Shown here piece after piece: positions 23,753-35,550 of a stretch of DNA of 64,000 nucleotides. Source of the stretch: Paramecium tetraurelia (taxonomy: Eukaryota > Ciliophora > Oligohymenophorea > Peniculida > Parameciidae); NCBI RefSeq assembly GCF_000165425.1, contig NW_001799031.1, positions 1,153-65,152 on the forward strand. Reading direction: 5' to 3'. Under the pieces are notes generated by a model, which was not told the DNA's origin, made no database searches, and saw nothing but the letters and a program-made list of their open reading frames with translations. Each line of letters begins with the position of its first letter. Within the stretch, counting starts at the first letter, position 1. Position numbers and translations under genes: made by a program.

Positions 23753-23986
23753 ATGAATAAAAAATATTAAAAATAAACCATTAAAACAATATTCTTTAAT
23801 TCATTTATTTCTTAATTTAATTTATCATCCATTTTCTGATATAAAATATTATTTAGTATTCTTGTTGTCTGAGATTATTGATTAAATGCTTTATTTAAAA
23901 ATAAGGCTATTTTGATATAAAGGAAATTGTTTGGAATCATATAAAAAAAAATCATAATAGCTAAGATTCAATATTGCATAAAATAC

Positions 23987-25405
23987 ATGGGAGTATTAGG
24001 ATAGGGGAAGTTCCTTAATGGTTAGTTGAAATAAAAGTAATTTTCTATCCTATTATACTCTAAATCTAAAAAAAGTTATTGTTAAAGTAATAATAGCATA
24101 TTAAATTTATAAAGAAAAAATATCTAAATACTTTCAACTAAATAATCGCAGCATAACTTGAGATAACAGATCCTTTATAATTCAAATCTTTGAATTAGGA
24201 CTCATAGAGATTCCATTGAGGTAAACTTGAATTTACTGTTATTCCCACTTCTACAAAGATGATCAGGGAGGTTTTGTAATCTTGCGATTATACTATGAAA
24301 GCAATTTAATTTTATGCAGATGATTGAACTTTAGTCTAAAAAGATGAATAACATATAGGAATTTGATACTACAACATTAATAGTTACAGCTAAGATGATA
24401 TAATCCCTGATTGACTATTTGCAAGTATGCTTATTATATGGAGATCTTAAGATAACACTTAAAGAATTTACATTATAGGAATAGAAGTAAATCTTATCTA
24501 GTGGAAAGCTATTCAGTATATTGAATAAAGGCAGGAAAGATAACACACGAACTAATCTAAAATAATTTTCTATTGATCCTAAAGGAACCTTGGGGATAAT
24601 AGTTTGAATAAGATTCTAAAGTAACTAAACAAATATGTTTAGCACTCCTGTTCCTGAGTAAAGCAAGCATTCTTTTTGGAGTAGCAGGATCCTGATAAAG
24701 TAGTAAATTTATGGAGATCAACAAAACAATGATAACAATTTGGTACATTTAATGGAGGATTGTGTAAGGAAGGAAGTTTGCCATTTAAACTTTTAGTTGA
24801 AATCTTCATTTGAATTAAAGCTGATAAATATAATGTTTTTGATTGAAAATTGCTAATAGTAGATTGAATTGGAATATTACATTGAACGTTTATTGAAACA
24901 CAAAGAAGAGTGAATGTTTAATCAGTATGAATAGGAGGTACAGACAAAGTGGAAAAGGAGAGAGAGTAGACCATAAAAATTACATAAGAGGAGACATGTT
25001 TTGAAATCTGAATCTAAGGTTAGTGAATATTAGGATACCTGATAAATTTGAAAAGGTTCATAGAGTGGGTTTATTAGAAGGCCTTATAATGCATCTTATG
25101 GTTATTTATGCGATGGGAGTGTACATTACAAAATTGTTGTTAAAAGTGAAAGTGAACACTAGATGAATTAGGAACAGAACAGGGCAGAGGAGAAGACCTC
25201 TGTGCTTAAAAAGAATTTGAATTGTTTGAGATATGCTGAACAAGAAGTAGAGTAGTTGAAACGTAATTATTTGCAAGTTTAGATGGGGAATGAAACCTTT
25301 GGGTATTTGCATGAGTTGAAGAGATTGTTTGATTGTGGAATCATTGTTAACCCTGAAAAAGTTGTTGTGATTGATATATAATAATTATTCAGTATTCAGT
25401 ATTGA
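23987..25405 (+). pseudogene. Coiled-coil gene, apparently disrupted
   Basis: A long stretch of coding-like sequence on one strand, rich in Gln, Glu and Lys (for example MIREVLQSCDYTMKAIQF, FELKLINIMFLIEN and NLNCLRYAEQEVEQLK), ends at TGA 25403-25405. It cannot be read as one protein: there are in-frame TGAs (near 24196 and 24912), a one-base shift in a TTTT run near 24311, and other frame changes. A 45-nt segment ending TAG at about 25021-25065 could be an unusually long intron. Either the locus is a pseudogene or the sequence carries several errors. No family is recognised. Confidence 0.45.
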
Positions 25406-25568
25406 TTCTCCTAACATTCAAGTGCTTCGTCACTATGGAGGGTGGTTTGGGCACGTAAATCGTTTTGCGTGGTCTATGGAGATCTCGGATATAGCGATCG
25501 TACACATCGTCTTTGAAATCATCATCGGCCATTCCGAAAAAGGCTGTTATAGTTACATTTGCAGACAT
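25389..25568 (-). CDS. Small uncharacterised protein, 59 residues or fewer
   Basis: A short frame, less AT-rich than its surroundings, encodes an acidic then basic, proline-containing peptide (FKDDVYDRYIRDLH ... KTIYVPKPPSIVTKH) ending at TGA 25389-25391. I chose the Met at 25568; the first upstream Met (25601) would overlap the next gene, and an internal Met at 25532 would give 47 residues. Its 3' end overlaps the disrupted gene by 17 bp. The residue pattern looks selected rather than random, but no family is recognised. Confidence 0.45.
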   Translation of the reverse strand: MSANVTITAFFGMADDDFKDDVYDRYIRDLHRPRKTIYVPKPPSIVTKHLNVRRINTEY

Positions 25569-25582
25569 CGTTAATTTTATTA

Positions 25583-28500
25583 ATGAAACACAAAATACCA
25601 ACTTTGGATCTACTCAAAACAACCAGACCAACCAGTAGAAATGATTCAAGACAATAATCTCATGTTTCTTTTCGCATCACTTTACAAACTCCTAAATCCA
25701 CTGCACGGTATAACCATCCCCAGACTTCGAGAGTGTTAGAGTAATCCTTATTTTAAAATGATATTTCGAAACTCAAATCGAAACATCGGAAAGTTAAGAC
25801 AGAGACTGATCCTCTTGTGTTTTGGGATTAGGTTCAAAACTATGGACACTTGAGAACCATAGAACCACCTAGGTTTAATCAGGAAAAGCAAGCTTAATTG
25901 TACTAAAAGTTGTAGAGGATGAAAATTGAAAAAGAGGAAAAAATTAGAAAGGAGTAAGAAGAAAGAGAGAGAGTCAAGCTATTAGAATTGGAAAGGAAAC
26001 ATAAGGAGTAATAGGCTTAGGAAATAGAAAAAAAAAGAATGCTGGACTCTTAAAGATATCAAGAGTATTTGGCTGAAAAATACAAAATAGATAGACGATT
26101 CACCATCTTCACCTTGGTTAATGCCATCATGTTGCGAAAATTACATTCCAAACCAACTTCGTTTAAATTAGCCAAATTGATCGCCAATCAATATCTAAAT
26201 CTCTTAAATTACAAAGCCATTTTACACAAAATAACCATGCAACACTCCTAACCCTTACAAATCTCTCAAATCCTCCAAGGCAATGCTGAGTAATTGGCAT
26301 AATTGAAGAACATATAGCATCGATTGAATGAGGGTTTGATACTCAAAAGAAAATAAACCAGAGTGTACTTAAATAAACAAAAAACCATCTTTGATTAAAG
26401 CCAAGCACCACCTTAGTTTTCAGAACCTGTACTCAAACGCATCCGTTTTTTATAGGCTTGTCTAAGATTGAAGGTGTTTAAATTGAATAAAAAAAACGTT
26501 GAACCCAAATAGAAAGTTAAAAGCAATAGAGTGCATCCCAATAGAGTCAAAGCACTTAAAAAACGATTGGATGACATCGATTTTATTAAAGCCAACTCTC
26601 CCTCTTTCAATAGTCCATTATCATCTCCTGGACAACCTGTTGCTAATCCTTTAGGTTTGTTTTGCACACTCTATAAAGTTGCAGACACTCTGAAAAATTA
26701 CGATAGAATTAAAAATCAAAAAATGATACAAAAAACTAATGATTATTTAGTCAAGAGAGTATAATCTTTATATTATCCTGTAATTAGATATGTCTCTATC
26801 TTCTTTAAAAATGTTGTTGTCTGGTCAATTCAATATTCTGATATTACCTTGGATCGAACTTGCATTGTATTATTTTTTAAAGGTGAAGGCAGATCTTAAT
26901 ATTTCTATCGTCTGGACATCCCTATTGGGGCTATTCAAAAGGAAGATATTGGAGAATAGAATTGTATAACTGTCTGGCCAACTGTTCGTGATTATCTGAT
27001 GAGTTATCTAGAATTAAAAGGACAATTAGCTCTATTAAATCAAACCAGATATGGATGCGCCAAAAATTACAAGTTGAATTTCATCTAGGGCCTATCAATG
27101 CGTTCTAGAAAGAATATCACTGAAGAAGACATCAATGCTATAGTGGAAACCAAGGAAATCCTAAATTATCTATAGACATCACAAATAGTGAGAATACGGA
27201 AGATATTTGGATCGGTCTACGAGTTATTACCTTAATTCTAAGATTGTAATCTTCTTTCTGATGCCACTTAATACATTTTGAATTTACCTCTAGTTCATGA
27301 TACAATTTTACAATTAAGAATACTCGAACAGTAGATCCTAGAATATCGACGTAACATCTATAAAAAACCATCGGATTTATCAACAAGATATAGGGATTTC
27401 ATTGAAAAAAATAAAAGTATACTCAACTAAATTCTGGCATTCCGTTTTGTTCATAATAACAGTGTCTTTTTTTAGGATTAAATGCTTGAAGATATCTATG
27501 AACTCTCCCATAAATCCATTTACATACAATGTGCAAATATCAACATCCAAGATATTTTGAATCATTATGACTTTTAAATCTGCAATTAAATCAGCAAATA
27601 TTGTCTGATTAGTTTACATCTAACACTCAAAAGCCAATTCCATTTTGATGATTTACTGTTTAATGCATAGAAACATTCAGTCCGAACAGGATTTCAAACC
27701 ATAACTGATTTCTTTGATGTAGATTACACACACTTTGATTGGAAATTTAAACTGGAGTACTTCAAAGTGAGAATTGAAGTGACTGTATTCGAAAGGGATA
27801 AGTCACTTAAATGGAATGAAAAGCAACTCCTTCAAGACATTAAGCAATCAAGAAGTGAGCGTGCATTCAAACCATTGAAAATGAAATTGGATGATTTCTG
27901 TAAACTAGGATAGGCTCTATAAGAAACTACATTCAATAATGGTGACATACAGTAATGCAATTTCGATTAGATACTTAAAAACATAATCTCTGAACAGTGT
28001 TCATATTCATAGGTGGCTGATTTAGTCTTAAAAAATGCATTTACATTAGACATAAAAAATAGAAAGATCATCATCCAACCCAAGTATCTTCACATTCTAT
28101 CCAAAACTCATAATTTCATTTAAAAAATGGATCATCAAAGTCTGTACAACAAAATCGATTGTGTGTTTAAATATAGTGTGTATCCAAACGAGTAGCTTGA
28201 CATTAGAAGGGGCTACGAAAATAGAGAAAAGGAGAATCAAATAGCATAACTATTGCCGTTTAATAAGTTATTTCAGGATATAAATCAAATGGATATGAGA
28301 ATAGCTGTTGAAGGGAGAAAAATTGAATAAGTTACTGATTATGCTTTTGACTTTTAAGATTAGTGGAGTGATTTACACAAATAAACTATGGTTTACAATA
28401 AATACTAATTTTTTGAAATGGCTACAAGGAAGTTTTTGTTTATTGATCAGACCAACTTCATGAAGATAATTTATATCAAAAAAAATCAATCACCAATAAT

Positions 28501-30898
28501 ATTGTATTTACATGATTATCATTTAATTCATCAAATTTCTAATTGTCAGCGAATGAATAAACATTAAAAATGCTAAATCTTAACTGGAATTATACGAGTG
28601 TTATATTCCCCCACCTCCTTTTTGTATCTGAAGGATCACCAATTTTACAATTATCTCAAGGCCTAGTTGCCAAATTATCATCAAATAAAAGTCCTATTGG
28701 TAAGCAATTCAAAGAAGTTATTGCAATTTTTGGACAGACTGGATTATATATACATATTGAAGTTATGGAACAATCAATCATGTTATGTTCATGTTAAGGT
28801 GTATTACTTATAGGATCATAAGCAAGAAAAAGGTTCAGAGAAAATATACATTTATGATGGAGAGCACTTGTTTGTCAGTGTAGAATTGTACGAGTTCAAT
28901 TCTAAATTGAAGAAATACATTTTATTATTTAATAAGTTTGATTTAGAATTGTAGTTTGATGTTGAGAAGTATTTTGATTCAAACATCATATTCAATTGGT
29001 GTAAGGCCATCATATCAAATACTAAATTTGATAAGAGATTCTTGTATAGAGTACCCTAGATTATGAAGTACAATCAAAACTAATCCCCTGTGAATTTCAA
29101 TAAATTTATGCTCAATTCCTTTTTTAATAGGCAGCAATCTCTTAATGTGAATTACAATGAAAAGGTGACCAGGTGCACATTCAATGAATTTCCGAAAAAT
29201 AACTTTGATTAAAATATTACTGATAAAAATTATTTGAATACTGTACATAGAATATTTAGAGTCATAGGACATTATACCTAAAAGTTTTATTTGGTAAAAT
29301 AGAAAAATAAGAGGAAGATAGTAAATGAATAGCGATATAAAGATATGAAGAATATAAAATTACTTAAGTAGGAGTTTGTTATTATTTCTATACTTGCTCA
29401 TACTTATTTAGATATGTTCCAAATTATCTATTATTTTCCAAGAAGTAAAAGAAAGTTAATGACTTACATCAACATTTTGCACTTTTAGGAGATGGATTTT
29501 AAAGATCATGTCATCTTCAATTTGATTGACAATTCTTAATTCACTGATTACAATGATTTATAAAATAAGGAAAAAGTACATCATTAAATTATTAAAAAAC
29601 ACCCATAGTTAGATATGAATTTAATCTAAAAGATCAAATTAATGAAAAAAACTGAGCAATCCCCTTTCGATTTGCAATCTGCAAAATAAAAGAAAAAGTT
29701 TCAATCTAGAATAGGATTTGCCTAGGTTAGTAATGAGATTTTGATGAAAAACAAAGTAATTAAGTAGGCTATTAGTCAGAATAATTAAATCTCAGAGAAG
29801 GTGATGAAATTCTTGGGATTTTCCAGGAAGTTGCATGATCATGAGGATAATCACAATAAAATGATAGAGATATAGATTTGGAACAGATTGTTGAATGAAG
29901 TATTTTTGTTGAATATGGATCATGAGAAGAACTTCAGTAATTTCAATACCTTGATGGACAGATTGCTGGAAACATTCGAAGATTTTGCAGAGTAAAAAAT
30001 CAAGATCATAGGTAAGGAACATCTAATGAAGAGACAATCTATGGAAAATTCAAGATATAATTATAAAGTGTAAACAGAGTTAACAGAGAAATTTGAAAAA
30101 TTGATAATATCCAATCATGTTAGAGTCACTTAGCAATTCAAATTTTCAAAGAGCAGATATATCTTGAACACCAATTGCTTTGACAGTTAGATAATGGAGT
30201 TTATTTGCAGTGCTTAATTTCGTATTGAAAGATTGGGATCAGCTTATGTGGAGTGTTTCTTAGAACCTTTGAATAACAAGAGAACGGATATCTTAAAACC
30301 TTTAAATCCGATGCCTTATTCTTCATCCTCCAATTACAATATCTATTTTCGATATTATTGCTTGACCAATTATTTCTTCAAGGATGTTAGAGTCAATCTT
30401 AGGGAACTATTGAATTTATTCATAGCAGATGGCTTTTTCAAATCTTAGACCAATTATATGAATAGCAAATTGTCCATATCTGATATCATCAATATGTGTC
30501 ATTATTTGACTTACAAGATCAAGACATAAAACTATCTGAATCTATCATAATTGGCCTTGCAACATTAAGAAACTGAAAATACTCTGAGAAAATACATTAT
30601 TACTGAGAGTGTAGATTAATTCTAGACTGATAAAAAGAAGGATGGGGAAGGATACATTTATAGCGAAGTGATAAAAAAGAAGAATAAACATCTGGTGTTA
30701 TTGTAATTATAATTATTCCATACATAACACAAAGTAATTGTAAATATGTTTGAAAATAAGACGGATTACTTTTAGCAGAAGGAGTTGACATTCACTTATA
30801 TTTAGTCAGTCGTCCCTAATTTTTAATTCCTTATAAAGACACGCAATTTTTTCAAGGCTCTCCAAAGATTGATGGAAGTACTTAAATATAAATAATGA
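25583..30898 (+). CDS. Very large uncharacterised protein, 1771 residues
   Basis: A single uninterrupted frame of 1772 codons without any intron, ending at TGA 30896-30898. Residues about 110-170 form a highly charged coiled coil (KEEKIRKEQEERERVK). A Pro/Ser linker near residue 345 (NSPLSSPGQPVANP) leads into a long, mostly globular region rich in aromatic residues and lysine. I see no transmembrane segments, signal peptide, kinase or ATPase motif. I do not recognise any family. The length, steady codon use and absence of TGA over 5.3 kb make the coding status certain even though the function is not. Its ATG is only 14 bp from the start proposed for the small divergent gene. Confidence 0.88.
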
Positions 30899-30943
30899 TG
30901 ATACTTATTTATATAAATATTTTATTATTAATAATAATAAATA

Positions 30944-31144
30944 ATGAGCTCAATCTAATCAGGATAATTATTCGTCAGCCAAGCATTTAAGAATTGCTTT
31001 AACTAGCTTGTTCCAGACATGAAAAAATTCAATGGTCAATACACAGAATAAGATCAAGATGCCATGACAAATTGCTTAGTCAGATATATTGACAGCTTCA
31101 GAACAACTTAGAAGGTGTTCTATTAGACTCATGAACAGGAATGA
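30944..31144 (+). CDS. Small Tim-type mitochondrial chaperone
   Basis: A 66-residue intronless protein resembling Tim8/9/10/13, which escort hydrophobic precursors across the mitochondrial intermembrane space. The pattern CFNQLVPDMKKF ... TNCLVRYIDSF matches the family's 'CFxxC..... CxxxCxxxYxxxF' frame and helix-turn-helix length. Only the first and last cysteines of the twin CX3C pair are present; the second is Leu and the third is Ala. The fold would therefore rely on one outer disulphide. Which Tim it is cannot be told. Confidence 0.6.
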
Positions 31145-31343
31145 GGCAAATACATATATTTATCAATAAAACAACATTTCATTATATTATGCAAATATCT
31201 ATAGAAAATATTTCTTTCGAAGCTTCGTCTCCATTGTTGAAATGATTAGCTGCAATTCATGCGTGACTAGACAATTAAATTGCAATTGATTAAGTAAGTG
31301 AAATGAATCAATTTAATTCGATATTTAATCTATTTTATTAAGT

Positions 31344-32882
31344 ATGAATGAGACTGATTTATTGAGATGTAAAAGAGAGCAATTTCACACAGAAATCAGA
31401 AGAAATCACTTAGAAAAGATATTCAATGTCAAAAGAAAAGTATCAAATTCCGATGCCCAGATTTCTGCTTATTACACTTAGTAAATGCATCACATGGGGA
31501 AAATTAAATTACTAGATCTACTACTCCTAATTAATGAAAAAGTCAATAAACCTGTAGTTGAAATGGTTTAAAATGACCTTGGTCTTCAGCTGAGTAAGTT
31601 GCTTAATTTAAATGAACTCTATTCTAATTGGGATTTATTCAAAAACATATTGAACTATCTACACATTTTAGTGCAATTGCCAGACGAGCATTTGCAAAAC
31701 TACCCAAAATTTAACGAGATGTTAATATCATTTAGTTAGCTATTCATCCTTTTGGAAGCTGATATTTTTCGAAAAGGTTTTTGCATAAAGGGGAACGATC
31801 AGAACTATCCATTAGAAGCAGGTTATGATGATATATCTCGATTGTCATATGCCTTTATTAAGATTGATTAAATCCTAATGTATTCATCAACTACATTTTA
31901 ATCAAGAGGAGAACTATTGCGAAATAAATTGTTTGTGCATAATCTCTGTCATGCTTTCCATGTATATAGATATATAATAAATTATACTAGATCCAAATGG
32001 ATAATAGTGTGCTTGAATTACATTTATAACTGATAACATCTTTGCTACAGGACTTGTACAAATAGGATAATGATTGTCGAAAACATGCAGAAGTGTTCCT
32101 TAAACCCATTTGCAGTGCATTGTCTACTAAAAATTTGGATAAGCTAAATTATCTATTATAAATATTGCTCAATTTGGCCTTTGTGGGAATGCATAATGGA
32201 TATGTATAAAATATAATTTAAGGACTAGATTAATTCAATATTTAAATTCAACGGAGCCCTGGAATTGATGTAAATCTTGAATGAAGGCTTGAATGATTAA
32301 TTGACTTTGAGAATTCTGGCTGAAATTGCTTAACAAAGTCCAGCCCATATTGAGATTTTGATAAAAAATGGATTGCTTCAATAATTGAAATTGAAACTAT
32401 GTTCGAATAAGTAATTATTATATATATCTAATGATTATAGTAAATTGGTTTTGAATTAGGCTTTATGGGTCTTAGAATTCTGCATATGTGGAGCAAAACA
32501 GTTTTACGATGTCATATTTGCATAAATTGACATTACAAATTATGTTATCCAATTACTGAACTCCCCCGATGAGTTGATACATGTTTAAGCTTGTTTTACT
32601 TTGTGTGCTTATCTTTAGAAAGGTAACTTTTAGTAAACTCAATAATTGTGTTAATCGAAAATACATCTAAAAGTATTTTAATTTTTGCAATTGAAAAATG
32701 TGGAATTGAATTAGGCTATCCTTGAAGCGATTATTGAGATATTGAACAAGGAAACGTGGTAGAGTAGTCAATATTCATTGATATCGTCATAAGAGAGGGA
32801 GAATTTACGTTTTGTTTTGGAGAGACTCGATGAAGACCAATCTATTTTTTCAATGATAAATAATTTATTGTCATATTTATGA
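31344..32882 (+). CDS. Importin-alpha-like armadillo-repeat protein
   Basis: The protein of about 484 residues begins with a basic segment (REQFHTEIRRNHLEKIF ... KRKV) that resembles the importin-beta-binding domain of importin alpha, followed by helical armadillo/HEAT repeats (for example LRILAEIAQQSPAHIEIL and ALWVLEFCICGAKQF). Importin alpha carries NLS cargo into the nucleus. Three introns are inferred: 31962-31990 (29 nt), one of 25 nt near 32206, and 32411-32440 (30 nt, a multiple of three with no stop, so retention would not break the frame). The repeats are divergent and I do not see the usual W/N ladder clearly, so a non-canonical ARM protein is the alternative. Confidence 0.66.
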
Positions 32883-32907
32883 AATTAAATAATAATTATT
32901 ATAAAAA

Positions 32908-33231
32908 ATGCCAAAAAATTATTAAATTGGTGCAATTAATTATGAAGACATCAAATTTGATACTGAAGATGAATAATTTTTCAATTTTCAATTTGAAGCA
33001 CCTTAAAGATGGTTATCAGACAATCCGTGTATAAATGACTTTTGGTTTAAAATTCCTCATTTGGTCCATAAGAAAGTAATCTCCAATTATCCAACAATAA
33101 GGAGATGTCTTTCAGTCGGTAAAAAGAGTATAATTGAATTGAAGAAATAAAATCAGTATAAGTATTTCTTGAAATATGTTGTGGAAAAGAAGAAATGTTC
33201 AGATTATATTGAAAGCACAATAAAGAAATGA
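32908..33231 (+). CDS. Small uncharacterised protein, 107 residues
   Basis: A continuous frame from ATG 32908 to TGA 33229-33231 without introns. The N-terminal half is acidic with aromatic residues (FDTEDEQFFNFQFEAP, then RWLSDNP), the C-terminal half strongly basic (VGKKSIIELKKQNQY, VVEKKKCSDY). No signal peptide or membrane span. I do not recognise it. It lies 25 bp downstream of the ARM gene on the same strand. Confidence 0.55.
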
Positions 33232-33419
33232 AATGTCTAATTTTACTTTGTGAATGATTTATTTTCATATATATTTATCTTGATATAGTGTAATATATTG
33301 TTAAAATGAGTTGCATGTGCGAGATAAGGAAAAGAAGTAGAGTGAAAATTTAGTTGAATTACTATTTAAATTAATGTGATGCATATATTAATATATACAT
33401 AAAAATCAAGATAAGGAAA

Positions 33420-35036
33420 TCATGATGTATAATTTGAAATGACATTTGGTAATGATTTGGGGATGTTTTTAAATTCTTAGGCTGTCTTGTTTAATAGATT
33501 TTCTGATTTGTATGCTTTTTAAATATTTTGAAAGGCTTTGTAATGGATGATTTCAATTGGATTTAAGTATAGAATTTTAGAGCCTTCTGGTTGATCCTGC
33601 AATATCTGAGATGATTGTAAATTGAGGTAGTTATCGAGGTTGGAATGCTAGTTGCTAACATTTGGTTTGTTGTATAAACTTTAATTCTCTTCGACACCGC
33701 AAATGAATGAACTAAATTTAGAATCATTAATTTCACTAATTATGCTTAATTATGTTTTTTAATTAATTAATCCAGAATCAAAAATTCTAACTTCCTTTTA
33801 AAAATATTCTAAATTATCTTGGATTTGATTAAGTTATCTATTGATAATTTGAAGTATTTATTCTTTGGAACAAAAGTAGATCATATTCTTTTCTATATTA
33901 ACTAAACAAGGAGTCAATTCTTCAGTAGTTATTTGATCATCCTGAAGATGTCCTACAGCATACTTGACTATCGTTGATCGTTTCATTTGTATTCTTTCAT
34001 TCTTCTCAGGATCTTCAACGATAGAACTCCTCAGAAATTCAGTTTATATATTTTCATTATCTTTCAATTACCTTTGTCTCCAAATAATTTTATTCTTGAG
34101 CACTTCAATAGCTTGAATCTATTCCTCATTCAGATTTTATCCTGTGAGATTCCCCAACATAGTTTCTATAGTTGCATTTTATCCATTTTGTAACCTAAAT
34201 TTAAACTGGATTAAATTACTTTAAGATTAAATCCTTTTCTCGTTTTACTAAACTATTGAATCTATTTTTCACATTATTTTCACTTCTGGTCCCATTGAAT
34301 AATTTTGAAATATCTGCCCATCTTCTACCCTGTTCCTGAACATAATTGAGTAACTGAAAGTCCTCATCATCCTTCCAAGGATCCCTAAAAGTCAATCTAA
34401 CAAATACTTCCGAATTCTTGGATTTAAATGATTCAGCCATCTTTCTCTGCACTATTTACTTGATCTATAATTCCTACTATGTAAATTCAACTCATTTGCA
34501 ATCAAACTCCATTTCTACCCCTATTCACATTCCTAATATTTGTTGATGATATTAAGTAATGCCTGATCCTCCTCTTAAGTGAATGGCTTTGATTGCAAAT
34601 CAGTCTTTTATAACTATGACCATTTCTACTTACATTAGACAGCATCTCTCCTATAAACCATTTCAGATACATCCTCCCAGAATTCATCAGGTAAATCTCT
34701 TATGTCCAAATCTTGAGCCTAACTCAATTTACCCACTATCCAAATTAGCACTTTCTTTTCTTCTATCGTCCAATTCTTCTTCTTATGCGATAACAATCCA
34801 CTGCTAACATGAAGGTTGTGTTGGATTTAAGATATTTCATCATCCGTAGGAAACTAGGCTAAATTAGTGTTGAAGAATTCCTGCATGTATAAAAATTGGC
34901 TATAAGGTTATCCTGCATGAGATTAGAGGAATTCCAAAAACTTCCCATAGCTCCCCGATTCTGAAACTGAGTTGTTTCGCTTTTTCGTAAGTTTCTCAAT
35001 TTTTCTGGAAGACAAAGAACGACTTGATTTTAACAT
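33420..35036 (-). CDS. MYB-domain transcription factor
   Basis: A nuclear DNA-binding protein of 522 residues. Three SANT/MYB-like repeats follow one another: a divergent first one (KNWTIEEKKVLIWIV ... QCKQKWSQL, about residues 108-165), a second (KPFTQEEDQALLNII ... QCRERWLNHL) and a third (DPWKDDEDFQLLNYV ... NVKNRFNSLVKR). The order matches R1R2R3 MYB proteins. Two introns, 23 and 25 nt, both GTA...TAG, are needed; the first lies between repeats two and three. The C-terminal half is low in recognisable features. The proposed start is only 23 bp from the stop of the upstream gene, so a downstream Met is possible. Confidence 0.88.
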
Positions 35037-35059
35037 ATTTTATATTTTATAAAACAAAG

Positions 35060-35530
35060 TCAAATAATATGATCAGGTTTAAACACTCCTGAATTGTACA
35101 ATAACACAGTTTCTTTACTAATCTGAGGTTACCATGACTTACTCCATTAATAAAGCAATTGTTGCAATTTTTACTTTTATTCTATCCTCAAACATTCCTA
35201 TTTCGATGAGAGATTGCCCAACATCTGCAATGCAAGCACTTTCCAAAATTCAGACTTCATCAATAACTTAATCTTCTGGTGCAATTGAAAGGCCACCTTC
35301 TGATTCAATTTATTCACACAAGGTCCTGTGATTGTCATCAGCCTCAACAAATACAAATCGTCCTCTGATATCAATATTTCTTCATATGCCTTGTTGATGT
35401 CCCCTGCATCCAAATATTCCAAAGCCTTATTCCATTCAGCCACCTATACCACAGCAGGCTATTTAGGTTTCTGTTCTCTCTATGCATTTGCAGGAGGATT
35501 TTTTATGAGATCTTGAAAGTTCCTTCTCAT
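35060..35530 (-). CDS. TORTIFOLIA1/SPIRAL2-like C-terminal-domain protein
   Basis: A 156-residue intronless protein whose core (VAEWNKALEYLDAGDINKAY, then DDLYLLRLMTITGPCVNKL and LHQKIKLLMKSEFWKVLA) resembles the helical C-terminal domain of plant TOR1/SPR2 microtubule-associated proteins, where a 'GDIEAAY ... LIELLDRTGPVL' pattern occurs. In plants that domain is attached to N-terminal HEAT repeats; here it stands almost alone. I infer a microtubule-linked protein. It is divergent from the coiled-coil gene, with only 20 bp between the two start codons. Confidence 0.6.
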
Positions 35531-35550
35531 TTTATATTTATTTTATTGTT

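Noticed and set aside
34583-34807. Plus-strand frame opposite the MYB gene
   Set aside because: Antisense shadow of the MYB repeats.
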